NCBI GenBank assembly: GCA_002245135.1
Contig: NGBS01000952.1
Location: forward strand, 1 to 22,682
Direction: 5' to 3'
DNA length: 22,682 bases
Source of the DNA: Proteromonas lacertae
Taxonomy: Eukaryota; Sar; Bigyra; Opalinata; Proteromonadidae
The notes beneath the pieces were generated by a model that had not been told where the DNA came from, did not search any database, and saw only the letters and a list, made by a program, of their open reading frames with translations. The first letter of the stretch is position 1; the number at the start of each line of letters is the position of its first letter. Shown here piece by piece: positions 1-10,372 of this stretch. Both the position numbers and the translations under genes were made by a program.

Positions 1-2
1 TA

Positions 3-807
3 AATTCTTATTTTGAGATTCCATTCAAAATTGAAAGAGGAATAGCAAATGAATGTATAACAGGAGATGATAGAATAACAGTTGATCTTACAAACCATAT
101 ATTAAAAGGACAAATCAATGTTGAAGGAAAGATACAATTAACAGTACAATGTTCAACAGATACTTCCACAACTAATATGGTATTTGTATTTGTTGATATA
201 GTAAATAAATATGTTAAAGGAATAGTTGCTTATTATCTTAAATCTGATCATTTTGATAATAGTTGTAATAATCCTTATACTACTTCAACTGAAGGTGTTA
301 AAACTGAGATTATTCGATTAGAAGAATGAGATAAATGAAGAATATAATCCAATTCAATCTATTTGGGATGGTTTAACTCCAAATTTTGCAAGTGAATTTG
401 GAGTAAATTGGGAAGGATATTTAAAGATAGAAACAGCTGGAAAATACGTATTCAATTTAACATCAGTTCAAGATCATGGTTATCTATAGATTTTATTGAG
501 ATTAATCAATCATAAAGGGATTCATGATTGGAGTTCTAAAACAGGAACAAAATACTTGAGTGAAGGATATCACTTCATAAGAGTGAATTATATGAAGAAT
601 ATTGGAGCAAGTGGAATAAAACTATCCTATAAGAATGAGTTGGATAGTAGTTACAAAAGTTTGGTTGGTAGCTTATATTTTGTTCCAAGAGGAGATTTTG
701 AATATCGAGTTAGTTATGCAGTTTATATAGTGAATAATCGAATATCTGATAATATTCCTTATACTGAAGGAAATAAAGTAATAAGTGAATGTGTATCAAA
801 AACCTAG
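3..807 (+). pseudogene. Surface protein gene, 5' part in this window: PA14 domain region (frame broken)
   Basis: The gene enters from the left edge already open, in frame 3 from base 3 to the TGA at 327-329. Frame 1 then carries the core of a PA14 domain: IWDGLTP, VNWEGYLKI, GKYVFNL and QDHGYL, followed by HDWSSKTG, YLSEGYHFIRVNY and GIKLSY. PA14 is a beta-barrel carbohydrate-binding or adhesion domain found in many secreted and surface proteins. The frame breaks near 325, twice within 485-525, and again near 800, where a run of five A precedes a continuation in another frame at PSLPPGLEL. The domain consensus runs through all these points, so the stretch was once one exon. Either the gene is decaying or the assembly has indels here. 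It continues directly into the next two entries, which are parts of the same gene. Confidence 0.7.
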
Positions 808-2290
808 TTTACCTCCTGGATTAGAACTATCTGGTTGTACAATTCGAGGAACACCAACAACAGTTCAAGATGTAACATCGTATGTGATAAGTGGCAAATT
901 AGAAGATGGTTCAACAGTAAGCACAACCATTCAAATGAAAGTGATAGGAGATACAAAACCACAAGGATTACATTTAATAGATTTAGACAATAATGGAACA
1001 AAAATAACTGTATTGAATCTATTTATTGGAAATGAAAGTCATTTATTAATAACTATTGACAGTGGTGTAGTGATTTACTATAAATTACCAGTTATTCCTG
1101 ATGGATTTACATATGATGAATTTACTGGAAGTATAACAGTTATTGCAACAGAATACATAACAAATTATGAATTAGAAATTCGAGCCTATTATTCAAATAC
1201 TGAATTTGTAAGTACAAAAGTAGTAACAAATGTAATAAGTGGATGTTCTGGTGAATATAAACCTCATTTTGTGAAAGTAGTTGATACAAGAAATCCAAGA
1301 GCCAGAGTTTCATGTAAATATGAATATGATAATGAAACAATAATAATTGAATATGTAATTCCAGCAGGACCACTTCCATTATACTTTCCAGTTTTATGTT
1401 TAATTCCTGGAGATTACAAATTTTTTGCTTCTGATTATGAAACAGGAAGAGGAACATTTTTCCTTGAATTTTATACTGATGGAAAGATTGCTGATAGAAA
1501 AGAATTACAATATTATGCACTTAAAATATTTGATATAAACACTATTCCAAAATCTCCAACTATAGAATATTCTAAAAATACAAGAGAAGAATATTTTTTA
1601 AATGAAGATATAAAAATCAAGCCAAAAATTCATTTACTAGATAAATGTGAAATATCACCAGAATTACCTTCATATTTGCATTTCAATACAACAAATTGTA
1701 TTATAACTGGTAAAGTAACTAAAGCATCATCAAAACAACTATATAGAGTAATTGGAACAAACGAAAATGGTTTATCAACAAGGTTATTGAATTTAACATT
1801 TTATGACAAATCAATGACTGAAGTATGTTCAAAACAAGGAAAAATTATTATTAATATTCATGTTAATGGAAGTGATGGTTCATCTCCAGTGGAATGGACA
1901 TTTAGTCTTTTTAAATCATCTGATATGGATAATGAAAATAAAAGTTCATTGATTGAATTAAATGGAGAAGATGAACAATGGGAAGAAGGTTATATCTATA
2001 AATATGATTATTGTTTATCAAATGATGAATATACAGCAGTTTATAGAGGAAGTTCTTCTTCATATTCAGGTTATGGTAATGGTTTTATTGATGTATTAGT
2101 TGATGGAATTCCAGTTGATAGAACATCATTAGGTTATGAGATAATGAAAATGGAAAAGAGTTTCTGTTCATCTCAAGATTATAATTATAGCACTCTTTGG
2201 GAAAATTCAATTCAATATGAAGATGGTTGGGATAATCCAACTACTCAACATTCAATATGGTCAAAATCTAAATTATCAGAAATAAACTAA
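785..2290 (+). CDS. Same surface protein gene, middle part: Ig-like repeats
   Basis: This open frame of 501 codons continues the PA14 part after a one-base shift near 800. It has no signal peptide, and its first codons overlap the end of the previous frame, so it is not a separate gene start. It contains Ig-like units of the He_PIG type, seen as LPPGLELSGCTIRGTP, IPDGFTYDEFTGSI and LPSYLHFNTTNCIITGKV. A distal part with several cysteines (VCSKQGK, YDYCLSNDEY, KSFCSSQ) also includes a GNGFIDVLVDG stretch. Such modules are extracellular, and many N-x-S/T sequons fit a glycosylated ectodomain. The frame ends at TAA 2288-2290 but stays open in the same frame immediately after it, so the stop looks like a nonsense change (for example CAA to TAA) inside one coding region. 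Confidence 0.7.
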   Translation: MNVYQKPSLPPGLELSGCTIRGTPTTVQDVTSYVISGKLEDGSTVSTTIQMKVIGDTKPQGLHLIDLDNNGTKITVLNLFIGNESHLLITIDSGVVIYYKLPVIPDGFTYDEFTGSITVIATEYITNYELEIRAYYSNTEFVSTKVVTNVISGCSGEYKPHFVKVVDTRNPRARVSCKYEYDNETIIIEYVIPAGPLPLYFPVLCLIPGDYKFFASDYETGRGTFFLEFYTDGKIADRKELQYYALKIFDINTIPKSPTIEYSKNTREEYFLNEDIKIKPKIHLLDKCEISPELPSYLHFNTTNCIITGKVTKASSKQLYRVIGTNENGLSTRLLNLTFYDKSMTEVCSKQGKIIINIHVNGSDGSSPVEWTFSLFKSSDMDNENKSSLIELNGEDEQWEEGYIYKYDYCLSNDEYTAVYRGSSSSYSGYGNGFIDVLVDGIPVDRTSLGYEIMKMEKSFCSSQDYNYSTLWENSIQYEDGWDNPTTQHSIWSKSKLSEIN

Positions 2291-4903
2291 GTATCTGGAA
2301 ATGTGATTTATATAAGAAAGATAGACACATTTAGTGATTTAGATAAATACAATGGATTTGCTTTAAAAGTGAGTTATATAAGTGGAATAATAATAAAAGT
2401 GAATGGAAAAGAAATCTTTCGAAACAATTTACCAAATGGTGAAATATCTCCATCAACAATGGCAAATAATCAATATGATGGTTTAACTGATGAGGTATTT
2501 ATTCTTCCAATTCCTTGGTTAGAAGAAAATCCATTTGAAATCTCAATCGAATTACACAAATTCAATGGAGAAACCAATTTCCCTGAAATAAGTTCATCTT
2601 TATTAAGAATAATTGGAAGTGAACAAGATTGTTTAATTCTTAACAAATATACTAAAAGAGTTACTGAAACAAATACAAAAAATACATATTTACATGTTGT
2701 ATATGGTTTTGATGAAAATCCAAATTCAGAATGGTATAATATTGAACCATTACCTGGTTGGGCAATAATGAGATATAAAGATCATTTTCATACATATTTC
2801 ACTCAATTCAGTATTAATGCATATTCTTCATATAATTCTGGTCCAAAAGACTTCACAGTTGAAGGATTATATAATTCAAAATGGAATTTGATTGGTAATT
2901 ATACTGAAATTACTTATCCATCAACTTTAAGAAGAGTTTTTACAGATTATAATATGGCTGTGATGTATTCTGCGATAAGATTAAATATAACAAAAACTAC
3001 AAGTTCATCAGGTTATATTGATGTGTATGATATAAATTTCCATTTATGTCCAATCAGATATTGTAAAGCAATAGAAGATATACCAGAAACTGTAACTGGA
3101 ACAGAAATAACAATTGGATGTAAAACATCTGGAGTTTCAGGAAATCGAACATTTTATTGTAATAATGATAAATCTTGGAATGAAATCGAAAATACTTGTA
3201 ATGAATCTCCAGTTTTAATGTATAAAGAATCATCTTATACATTCAAAGCAGGTAGTTTTTATGAAAATGTTAGATTATTTACAGTTTCAGGAAAAGATAT
3301 ATTCTATTCAATGACAAGTGAAGTAAGTGGTATGAGAATAGATAATTCAACTGGTTTAATATCTGGTCAACCATATATTGAACAATCATCAAAACCAGTT
3401 TATTTCAAAGCCAGTAATCCATATTCAAGTGGTGATGGTTTAACAATTGATATACCAATAACTATATTACCTTCGAATATTCCAATTAGAATCTGGAGTA
3501 ATGAATCAGTGATATTAGATGCTGGTAAAGAATATAAAGATTTAAAAATATTTCATGTGATAGGAGAAAATATTGAATATAAAGTAGATAAATTACCAAA
3601 AGGATTGAGCTTAGATAAAAGTAGCGGTATAATAAAAGGTATGACAATAGAAGAAACTTCAATGAGAAGTAAATTTACTGCTTCAAATAAAGTTGATTAT
3701 GTTGATATGACAATTGAACTGAATGTGACATTACCAATCAAACCAAATAATATAAAATATGAAAAAGAAGTAACAATGATATTTGGAGTGAGTTATAAAG
3801 ATCTACAACCTTACCAATGTTTAGCTAAAACAATCTTATATTCAATTGAACCAGCATTACCAGATGGATTGAAATTAGATGAAAATAGTGGAATAATAAG
3901 TGGAAAAGTGAATACGGAACCACCAAGTAGTAAATCATATACATTCAAATGTTACAATGAAAATGGTGAAATATCTAATCCAATCACAATAAATGTCGAA
4001 GAATCTGTAGAACCAGTAATAATTGAACATGTTGACAGTATAATAATCGAAGGTGGAAAAGAATATGAAGAAATAAAGTTGGGTAGAGTGACAGGAAAGA
4101 ATTTAGTTTATTCAATAATACCTAATCTTCCATCCTCTACATTGAAATTTGATTCATCTAGTGGAAGAATAAGTGGATATATAACAAGTAGTTTTAATTC
4201 AGTAAATACCACAATCTTAATAAGTGGAAGTGGAAAACAAGTTTCATTTACATTCATGTTAATATCATCAATTCCAACTAATCCTGTTATTATTCCATCA
4301 AGTAAAGTGCCAAGTATAAAATTCAAATTTGGTGAAGCAATAAAATCAATTTATTTATTTATTGCAGTTGGAACAAATCTTGAAATTTCAGTAAATCCTG
4401 AATTACCTAAAGGCTTATCATTAGATTCAAAATCTGGAGAAATATATGGATTACCATCAGAATATGTAGAAAAGACAAAATATACATTTACAATTCGAAA
4501 TCCTCCATCCGTTCAAATTCAAACTGTAGAAGTAGAAATAGAATTTGAAGCAATATATTGTGAATCTGATTCTGGATTTCCAAGAACTCCAGCTGAGAAA
4601 GGAGGAAAAGAAGTATCAATAAAATGTGGAGGAGCAGATAGTGGAATGAAGAGAAGAAAATGTTTATTAACAGATGAGAATAAGGGTGTTTGGGGTAAGA
4701 TTGATGAAAGTGAATGTAGTATAAGTAGTGGAGCAATAGCTGGAATAGCAGTAGGATCAGTAGCAGCTGGTTTAATTGTGATATTAGTGGTAGTATTCTG
4801 TTTATTAAGAACAGGAATATTTAGAAAAAGAGCAAGATCTCAATCTTCATTAAAAAGAATATCAATATCAGAAAAACAGAATCCAGATGGTATAAGGATG
4901 TAA
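2291..4903 (+). CDS. Same surface protein gene, 3' part: discoidin-like domain, Ig-like repeats, 4-Cys modules, membrane helix
   Basis: This frame follows directly, in phase, on the TAA at 2288-2290; the first ATG is only at 2459 and no signal peptide follows. Numbering from GTG 2303, residues 165-250 look like an F5/8-type-C (discoidin) domain (FTQFSINAY, DFTVEGLY). A four-Cys module lies at C254/C273/C286/C299. About five Ig-like He_PIG units follow between 305 and 750, for example LPKGLSLDKSSGIIKG, LPDGLKLDENSGIISG and LPKGLSLDSKSGEIYG. A second four-Cys module sits at C753/C775/C787/C805, then a membrane helix at about 808-836 (GIAVGSVAAGLIVILVVVF) and a basic cytoplasmic tail (RKRARSQSSLKR). 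The layout is that of a type I surface adhesin or receptor. Family role is inferred; no ligand can be read from the sequence. This part is uninterrupted over 867 codons. Confidence 0.8.
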   Translation, partial: VSGNVIYIRKIDTFSDLDKYNGFALKVSYISGIIIKVNGKEIFRNNLPNGEISPSTMANNQYDGLTDEVFILPIPWLEENPFEISIELHKFNGETNFPEISSSLLRIIGSEQDCLILNKYTKRVTETNTKNTYLHVVYGFDENPNSEWYNIEPLPGWAIMRYKDHFHTYFTQFSINAYSSYNSGPKDFTVEGLYNSKWNLIGNYTEITYPSTLRRVFTDYNMAVMYSAIRLNITKTTSSSGYIDVYDINFHLCPIRYCKAIEDIPETVTGTEITIGCKTSGVSGNRTFYCNNDKSWNEIENTCNESPVLMYKESSYTFKAGSFYENVRLFTVSGKDIFYSMTSEVSGMRIDNSTGLISGQPYIEQSSKPVYFKASNPYSSGDGLTIDIPITILPSNIPIRIWSNESVILDAGKEYKDLKIFHVIGENIEYKVDKLPKGLSLDKSSGIIKGMTIEETSMRSKFTASNKVDYVDMTIELNVTLPIKPNNIKYEKEVTMIFGVSYKDLQPYQCLAKTILYSIEPALPDGLKLDENSGIISGKVNTEPPSSKSYTFKCYNENGEISNPITINVEESVEPVIIEHVDSIIIEGGKEYEEIKLGRVTGKNLVYSIIPNLPSSTLKFDSSSGRISGYITSSFNSVNTTILISGSGKQVSFTFMLISSIPTNPVIIPSSKVPSIKFKFGEAIKSIYLFIAVGTNLEISVNPELPKGLSLDSKSGEIYGLPSEYVEKTKYTFTIRNPPSVQIQTVEVEIEFEAIYCESDSGFPRTPAEKGGKEVSIKCGGADSGMKRRKCLLTDENKGVWGKIDESECSISSGAIAGIAVGSVAAGLIVILVVVFCLLRTGIFRKRARSQSSLKRISISEKQNPDGIRM

Positions 4904-5033
4904 GTGGAATGACTAATGAATAACCCATCTTATAATTATTATTAAAAATGTGTTTTGTTAAATTATTTATTTTATTAAAACAAATAACATTTAGATAGAG
5001 AAATAAACAAAAATATATTAAAATATTTATTCG

Positions 5034-5162
5034 TTCATATTTGAGTTGTATGAATAGTTATGACCCAAAGGTTGGTTACTATCCTTAAATTTTAAATTAT
5101 TCTTCATTTAAGCGAATGAATTTAATACAAAGTAGTAATAACACCTTAATCATTTTAGGGTG
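5034..5162. ncRNA. Run of hairpins in the convergent gap 4904-5204; possible structured RNA or 3'-end element
   Basis: The 300 bases between the two convergent surface genes hold no open frame. Within them are hairpins in a row: TTCATA 5034-5039 with TATGAA 5049-5054; ATAGT 5054-5058 with ACTAT 5078-5082 enclosing ACC/GGT; TTCATT 5103-5108 with AATGAA 5115-5120 around a TAAGCG loop; and CACCTTAA 5142-5149 with TTAGGGTG 5155-5162, eight pairs with one G-U. The second and fourth are richer in G+C than the surroundings. It could be a small RNA gene, 3' processing structures for either neighbour, or chance, since short AT hairpins are common in such DNA. Confidence 0.25.
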
Positions 5163-5204
5163 ATAAATGAAGATCTATAAAAAACAATCACAAATAAAAA
5201 GTAA

Positions 5205-7541
5205 TTATTTAGAACAGCAACATAGTATTGCACATAGTATAGTTATAAGTACAACCAGTACAATACAACCTAAAATATTCCCTTTTATTACATCTTCTAT
5301 GAATGATATGTAACTATCATCAGGATTGCATTCTTTTCCAATAGAAAATGTTGTAGGAGAATTAACTCCACCTTTTCTGCTTATTGTGAATATTACATCA
5401 ATTGTTACATATCCTTGTCTTCTACATTTGAAATTCAAAATTAATGTTTTTGTATTTCCTGTTAATTCAGTTCCATTAAATATTGATCCGCTTAGTTTCA
5501 CTTCACATATTTTTTTATTACTTACTTTAATTTTTGGTTTTACTATTATTTCTAATTTAGTTTTTCTACTTCCTTATATTGAAAAAAAGGAATTAAAATA
5601 GAAACAAAATTTATAGAAAATATAAATAAAAAAGATATAACAAAATAATATTCTGCAGTATTATGTGAAGAATCAATTAATTTTTCATAATCACGAGTAA
5701 CATAGCCATTATCAATCACATCACCTGTTATACTACATTCATGATTGCTTTTATAACTATTGTAATAATAGTAGAAACTTTGAAAAAATAGAGTTAAAAC
5801 AACTAGAGAAAAATATAAAAAGTAAAAAAAATGATATATCATATCCTGTTCTTACAGAATATGAATATAAAATCTCTTTACATATCTTCAGCCAACTAAA
5901 TGCAAATGAGGTATCTTCAACTAATATCTCTATCATTATACCATATTCACCTTCTACTATACATTTGTATTTCACTTCCATAATTATTTTACCACTTTCC
6001 TTGTTTATTGTAATTTTATCTTCATCTTCATATCCAACAAGACTTATTTCAGCAAAAAACTCACTTAACTTTGAAGCATCACTAAACACTTTTGGATAAT
6101 TAATTACTAGTTTTCTATCTTCTTCATTTTCTATGTAAAATTTTGAAGTTAATTCAGCCCAATGTACTTTTACTAAATCACTTCCTGGTAAATAGACTGC
6201 AGAAGTTTTACCTTTTTTAATAACATAAGTGTTTGAAGATGTTGATGTATAAATACTGGGTGTTATTGTGATTGGATATTCATTAGATGAAATGGAACAT
6301 TCTTTATTGTACTCAAATATGAATTTTGGTAAAGATGTTACATTTTTATTATTTGTATAGAGAATATCAAATGAGGCTTTTACATGGTTTATACCTTTTT
6401 CTTTGCATTGATGACAAATAATAAACTTTATTGATTCTTTTTCATTCCATATATCCTTTATGTCTTCTCCTATACTAATTAATCCTAATGATTTACTCAA
6501 GATCGAAATGTCAATTCCTTCTCCTTCTACTGTTGGGTATGTAATATTTATCATTCCATTTTCACTCTATATATATAATTTTACATCATTAATATACAAT
6601 AAAATGAAGAACCAAACATTGTTGATTTCTTCCAATTGCAACTGTATTATGATTATTTCCAGAATATGCAGAGTTAACAACACCACCACTAATAATTACA
6701 TACTGAGATACTATATTACTATCATCTACTAATACATTAAAACCTGGAATTGGCGGAGTATTATAATCTTTAATAAATGAAAAATGTAATTCAATATAAT
6801 CATAATTGTAATAGCAAAAAATATTGACTTTATATCTCTTTGATTCTCCAGAGAAGATTATTTTTATTGATGTAGAACTATCATCTAATCTAATATTATT
6901 ATCATAATATTCCTCTAGATTACAATGCCTTATATTATCAGGTGAAATTTTACCACTTGAGATAATGTATGTGATTGGACCAACATTGTCTACATATAAA
7001 TTATCGTTAAATGGATTAAAATTAGGATTTATAAATCCTTGATTGCTTATTAATTTATCATCAGCTTTTTCATTCTATGTATTTTTATATAATATCATTT
7101 ATTTATACTATATATAGATTAACACCTTTCATCGTATTATTACATAGTTTTGTAAAGTAGATATCAAAATTTATACTGTTATCATTTTTAATTCTAATTG
7201 ATATTGATACTTTCACATTTGCCTTACCTATTTTATAACACCCAAAATGAATTTTAAAATCACCATCAAATACATCTTCTGATTCATAATCTATTATTGT
7301 ATTACTTGCAAATGGCAAAACAACATCATTTACAGTTTTTGAACCAATAGAATATGGTAGTGCGGTTATATTTACTGTAAAAATGAATGAAGGAATTGTA
7401 AATTTTTTAATATCTGATATTCAAAATGATATATAGGCTTTAGATACCTTGGAAATTCATAAAAACATTTCATATAATCTGATTTATTTCCCACTATATT
7501 GTTCTTAATATAAGGGTGGTTAAAATGGCTTTTTAGAGATT
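5205..7541 (-). CDS. Multi-exon type I membrane protein with cysteine-framed beta-rich repeats
   Basis: On the minus strand, a run of exons encodes a protein I do not recognise. Clear parts are: coding up to 7109; a 34-nt GT-AG intron 7075-7108; exon 6598-7074 (159 codons); a 31-nt intron 6567-6597; an exon from 6566 down to about 5866; a shorter coding stretch about 5790-5640 (NHECSITGD); and a last exon from about 5585 to the TAA at 5205-5207. The two named introns keep phase. A unit recurs, with a core CxxxG, then alternating hydrophobic strands, then KxC: CYKIGKANVKVSISI...KLC, CKEKGINHVKASFDI...KEC, CIVEGEYGIMIEI...KIC and CRRQGYVTIDVIF...KEC. The end is a membrane helix (GCIVLVVLITILCAIL) and a CCCSK tail. 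The joins between 5866 and 5585 and upstream of 7408 are unresolved; a T6 run at 7403-7408 coincides with one frame change. The true start is not found. Confidence 0.65.
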
Positions 7542-9739
7542 AATTAAGAAGTATACTTTACAATAACTCCATTTTTTACTATATCATGTTTTCTGTTTAC
7601 TTTACAATGCATATTCATTTTTGTAGAAGCCTATGTGGCACTATTAGAACAGAATATTTACTAAATCATGTATAAAAGTTTTTAATGATCTAGCTAAAAC
7701 CATGAGATGAATATTAAGTAGAAATAAAGTCAGGATAGCTTTAAAACAAGATTTAATCATTACAAAAATTGTTTAAACATTGTTTAAACATCACTATAAG
7801 AACTAAAATCTATTTTGCAAATAGGGATAGTATTCAAGGATCAGATCTTGTTTGCGATTTTCTCTTTTTAACACTTTTTCTTTTCAATTTTTCATTATGT
7901 TAAAGAATGAATTGGAGGGAAAAATTTTCACAGTGTATTAAGAAACTATTCTACTTTTGAACAGGCTTTAAAAAAAGAAAAACTAATATTTGTGATTTTT
8001 AAATTTACTTCAAAAATAACTAATAATCATATTAAAATAGAGATTAAGGCATAATAAATTGCATTAATGCATAAAATATAAAAAATATTGACAATATGAA
8101 GAAACATTTCCAATTATATGCAATTTTTGTTTCTGTTTATCAATAATATACGTGCACAACTAATACACCAAGTTATATACAACTATGGACTATCTAGCAC
8201 AAATATCTACAATAGAAACATCTCACTCTAAGTATATGAAACATATAAATATATGAATAATTAATAACTATTATAAGTAGTATAATACTTTTTTGATTTA
8301 TAGTTCATAATAAATAATACATTTCACAATGCTAATTTTTAAATCTACAAATTATCTTATTTTACAGGTATGTATCATCTGTACATTTACAGTTATATTA
8401 TAATTAGTCCAATGCAATTATTGAAATGGAGAAAATTAATAGAAAATCAAGAAAAAAGAAATGAAAAAATGTCAAAATTTGCATCTTTACATGGTAAATG
8501 TCATGCTTTCAATTATTTTATGAAATATGTAATTTATATTATATAGTATATTTTTTTTTCAATTGTGATAAATAATATTGTCAGTTGCTCCAGAATTAGT
8601 CATGTGTTTTGTTTGCATCAAATATAACAATTCGTTCAGTTTGAGCTACAATGAGACAATAACTATAAAGAGTAGTTAGTATTACCTTCAGAAAGAGATG
8701 TTTAACTGATTATAATAATGTGTGTATAGAATGGGAACTTCAATTCCAAAGAATGTTGCATCATCAATAAATATCACAAATGCAGTAAAATTAGTATATC
8801 CTACTAACGATGTTCCTAATATGATAAAATAAAATGAATATAAATACTAATCCAGTTGAAGATGAAATGGATGAAGGTAGTGAATTGAATGGAATATCTC
8901 GTAAATTTATGCAGAGTTGTGTATTTCGAAATGGAGGCGTTTAAAAGAAATCAGCATTTAGAAATGGTATATATATATATCCACATTAGAATCTCAAAAT
9001 AATCATGGTCTTAACGGAAGTAGAGCATCTCCATTGTTAGATATTAATATCTTTAGATATGAAATGTGATAAAATGAAGAAATAAATGATATTTAAAACG
9101 TTTAAATGTGAATAATGAATATACAATGATTTTAACTTTGTGTATTATACTTTTATAATTTTTTTAAAATGGATTATATTTTAAAATGTATTTTAATCAA
9201 TTAGTATTAATAACAACAACAACAATAATAATAATGCATAAATTAATTAATTATAGTTTTTCATATTCAACTAAATCGGATGTAAATATATAGTACTCAT
9301 TATCTTGTATGTATAAATTATTAAATATAATTGTTTTGTTTATATCTATGTTTATATTGATACTATTATTAAAATTTAAAATTTAAAATTACTAAAATAC
9401 ATTTAATACTATTTACGAATGATTAATGTATTAGAGAAAATAACCAATGAAATCGTTTCATTTTAAAAATAATTTTAATCCTAATCCTATAAGTAGTGGA
9501 AGGTATAAATATCTGAAATGAATTTTACGGTTTATAGAGAAGTTGATGTAATTCTAATAAGATTATGTAGAATAACAGGCTTGCAAATTTACTGAGGTAT
9601 ATTAAGAAGAATTAAAGGCTGCAGATATAAAGATATGATGTATATATTAAACTATATCCCCTTGGGTTTCATTAAATGCGATTCTTTCTACTTTTATTTT
9701 TCATGATGGATGATTAGTCATGTCACTGAAGCATTTGGT
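7542..9739. other. Gene-poor stretch with only exon-like fragments
   Basis: No gene can be supported here. Two fragments look weakly coding on the plus strand. At 8412-8493, ATG opens 27 codons (MQLLKWRKLIENQEKRNEKM...) ending at a GTAAAT donor, with a possible 53-nt intron to TATATAG at 8546. At 8834-8944, ATG opens 36 codons (NPVEDEMDEGSELNG) to a TAA; the frame then continues past it for some codons. Neither matches a family I know. A doubled TTGTTTAAACA lies at 7769-7790, beside a dispersed repeat copy. A short AAC/AAT microsatellite lies at 9211-9235. Confidence 0.4.
7792..7960. repeat. Dispersed repeat family 1, copy A
   Basis: The core CACTATAAGA...CTATTTTGCAAATAGG (7792-7826) reappears in the same orientation at 11608-11642 with about three differences in 35 bases. 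Similarity continues downstream at a lower level, through the TTTAACAC...TTTCTTTTC stretch (about 7868-7895 here). This looks like an old dispersed repeat. No terminal repeats or coding parts that would name a family are visible. Confidence 0.5.
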
Positions 9740-10251
9740 GCTAGTATGAGAGATACAGAAAATTCCTTAAAAAAGTCATGTATAGCGAAGGTGAGATAAG
9801 AGGATATGGTGAAGAGAATGAGTTGTTACTCACATCAGGAGAAGATGTTCGTTAAACGAAGAGTTGTGACAATACACTTTTATTCGGTATGATTAGTGAA
9901 AACCCCTTGAGAAATTTAGAAACTCTCTTATTTAAGTTCTTCAAGATATGGATAAATTCACAGCTGATATGAAAGAAGCCTTAAAAGATGTAGTAGATGT
10001 ATTAGAATTGTCACATATGGATAGAAAATATGATCCAGAGGTGAACAAGATCAAAATGAATGATGAACAGAGATGTTAACTCATTTTCAAATCGTTTAGA
10101 TAGAATGGGAATAGAAATACCAGAAAGTGCCAAGATTGTTTTATTACAAGAAGAGAAGTTTAAGAGTTATTACACTGATTTAATTTATACATTGAAAGAA
10201 TATGAAAAGAAGATTAACGAGGAGAAAAAAACTCTGGATTTGATCACATGA
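9740..10251 (+). pseudogene. Dynein heavy chain tail fragment, probable relict
   Basis: The best-preserved part is an open frame at 10060-10251 containing SFSNRLDRMGIEIPESAKIV, then LLQEEKFKSYYTDL and IYTLKEYEKKI. This pattern (gly-hydrophobic-x-IPESA, then EEKFKxYYxxL and LKEYE) is what I know from the N-terminal stem region of axonemal dynein heavy chains, the motor proteins of flagella. Upstream pieces in other frames agree with a dynein tail: FGMISENPLRNLETLL near 9890-9930 and MDKFTADMKEALKDV near 9950-9990. The frame changes several times and stops at TGA 10249-10251. The several-thousand-residue motor that should follow is absent, so this is a truncated, decayed copy or a fragment. The family call rests on remembered motifs, not on a search. 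Confidence 0.5.
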
Positions 10252-10372
10252 TGTTTATATGTATCTATATTCATTGATGTCCATGTTAATGTAACCATAC
10301 CAGGTTTTAACTTATAATCAATATCAGCAATATGAGATTTCAATAATATAGCTGTGATTGGTATAATTCTAT

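Noticed and set aside
297-321. A 25-nt GTTAAA...TTAG intron that would restore phase in the PA14 region
   Set aside because: The sequence inside it (VKTEIIRLEE) fits the PA14 domain consensus, so it is coding; the donor also lacks the GTA seen in the other introns.
1140-1520. Minus-strand open frames under the surface gene (also at 804-1001, 3054-3242, 4108-4326 and 4488-4736)
   Set aside because: They are mirror frames of the Ig-like repeats, with skewed composition and no domain.
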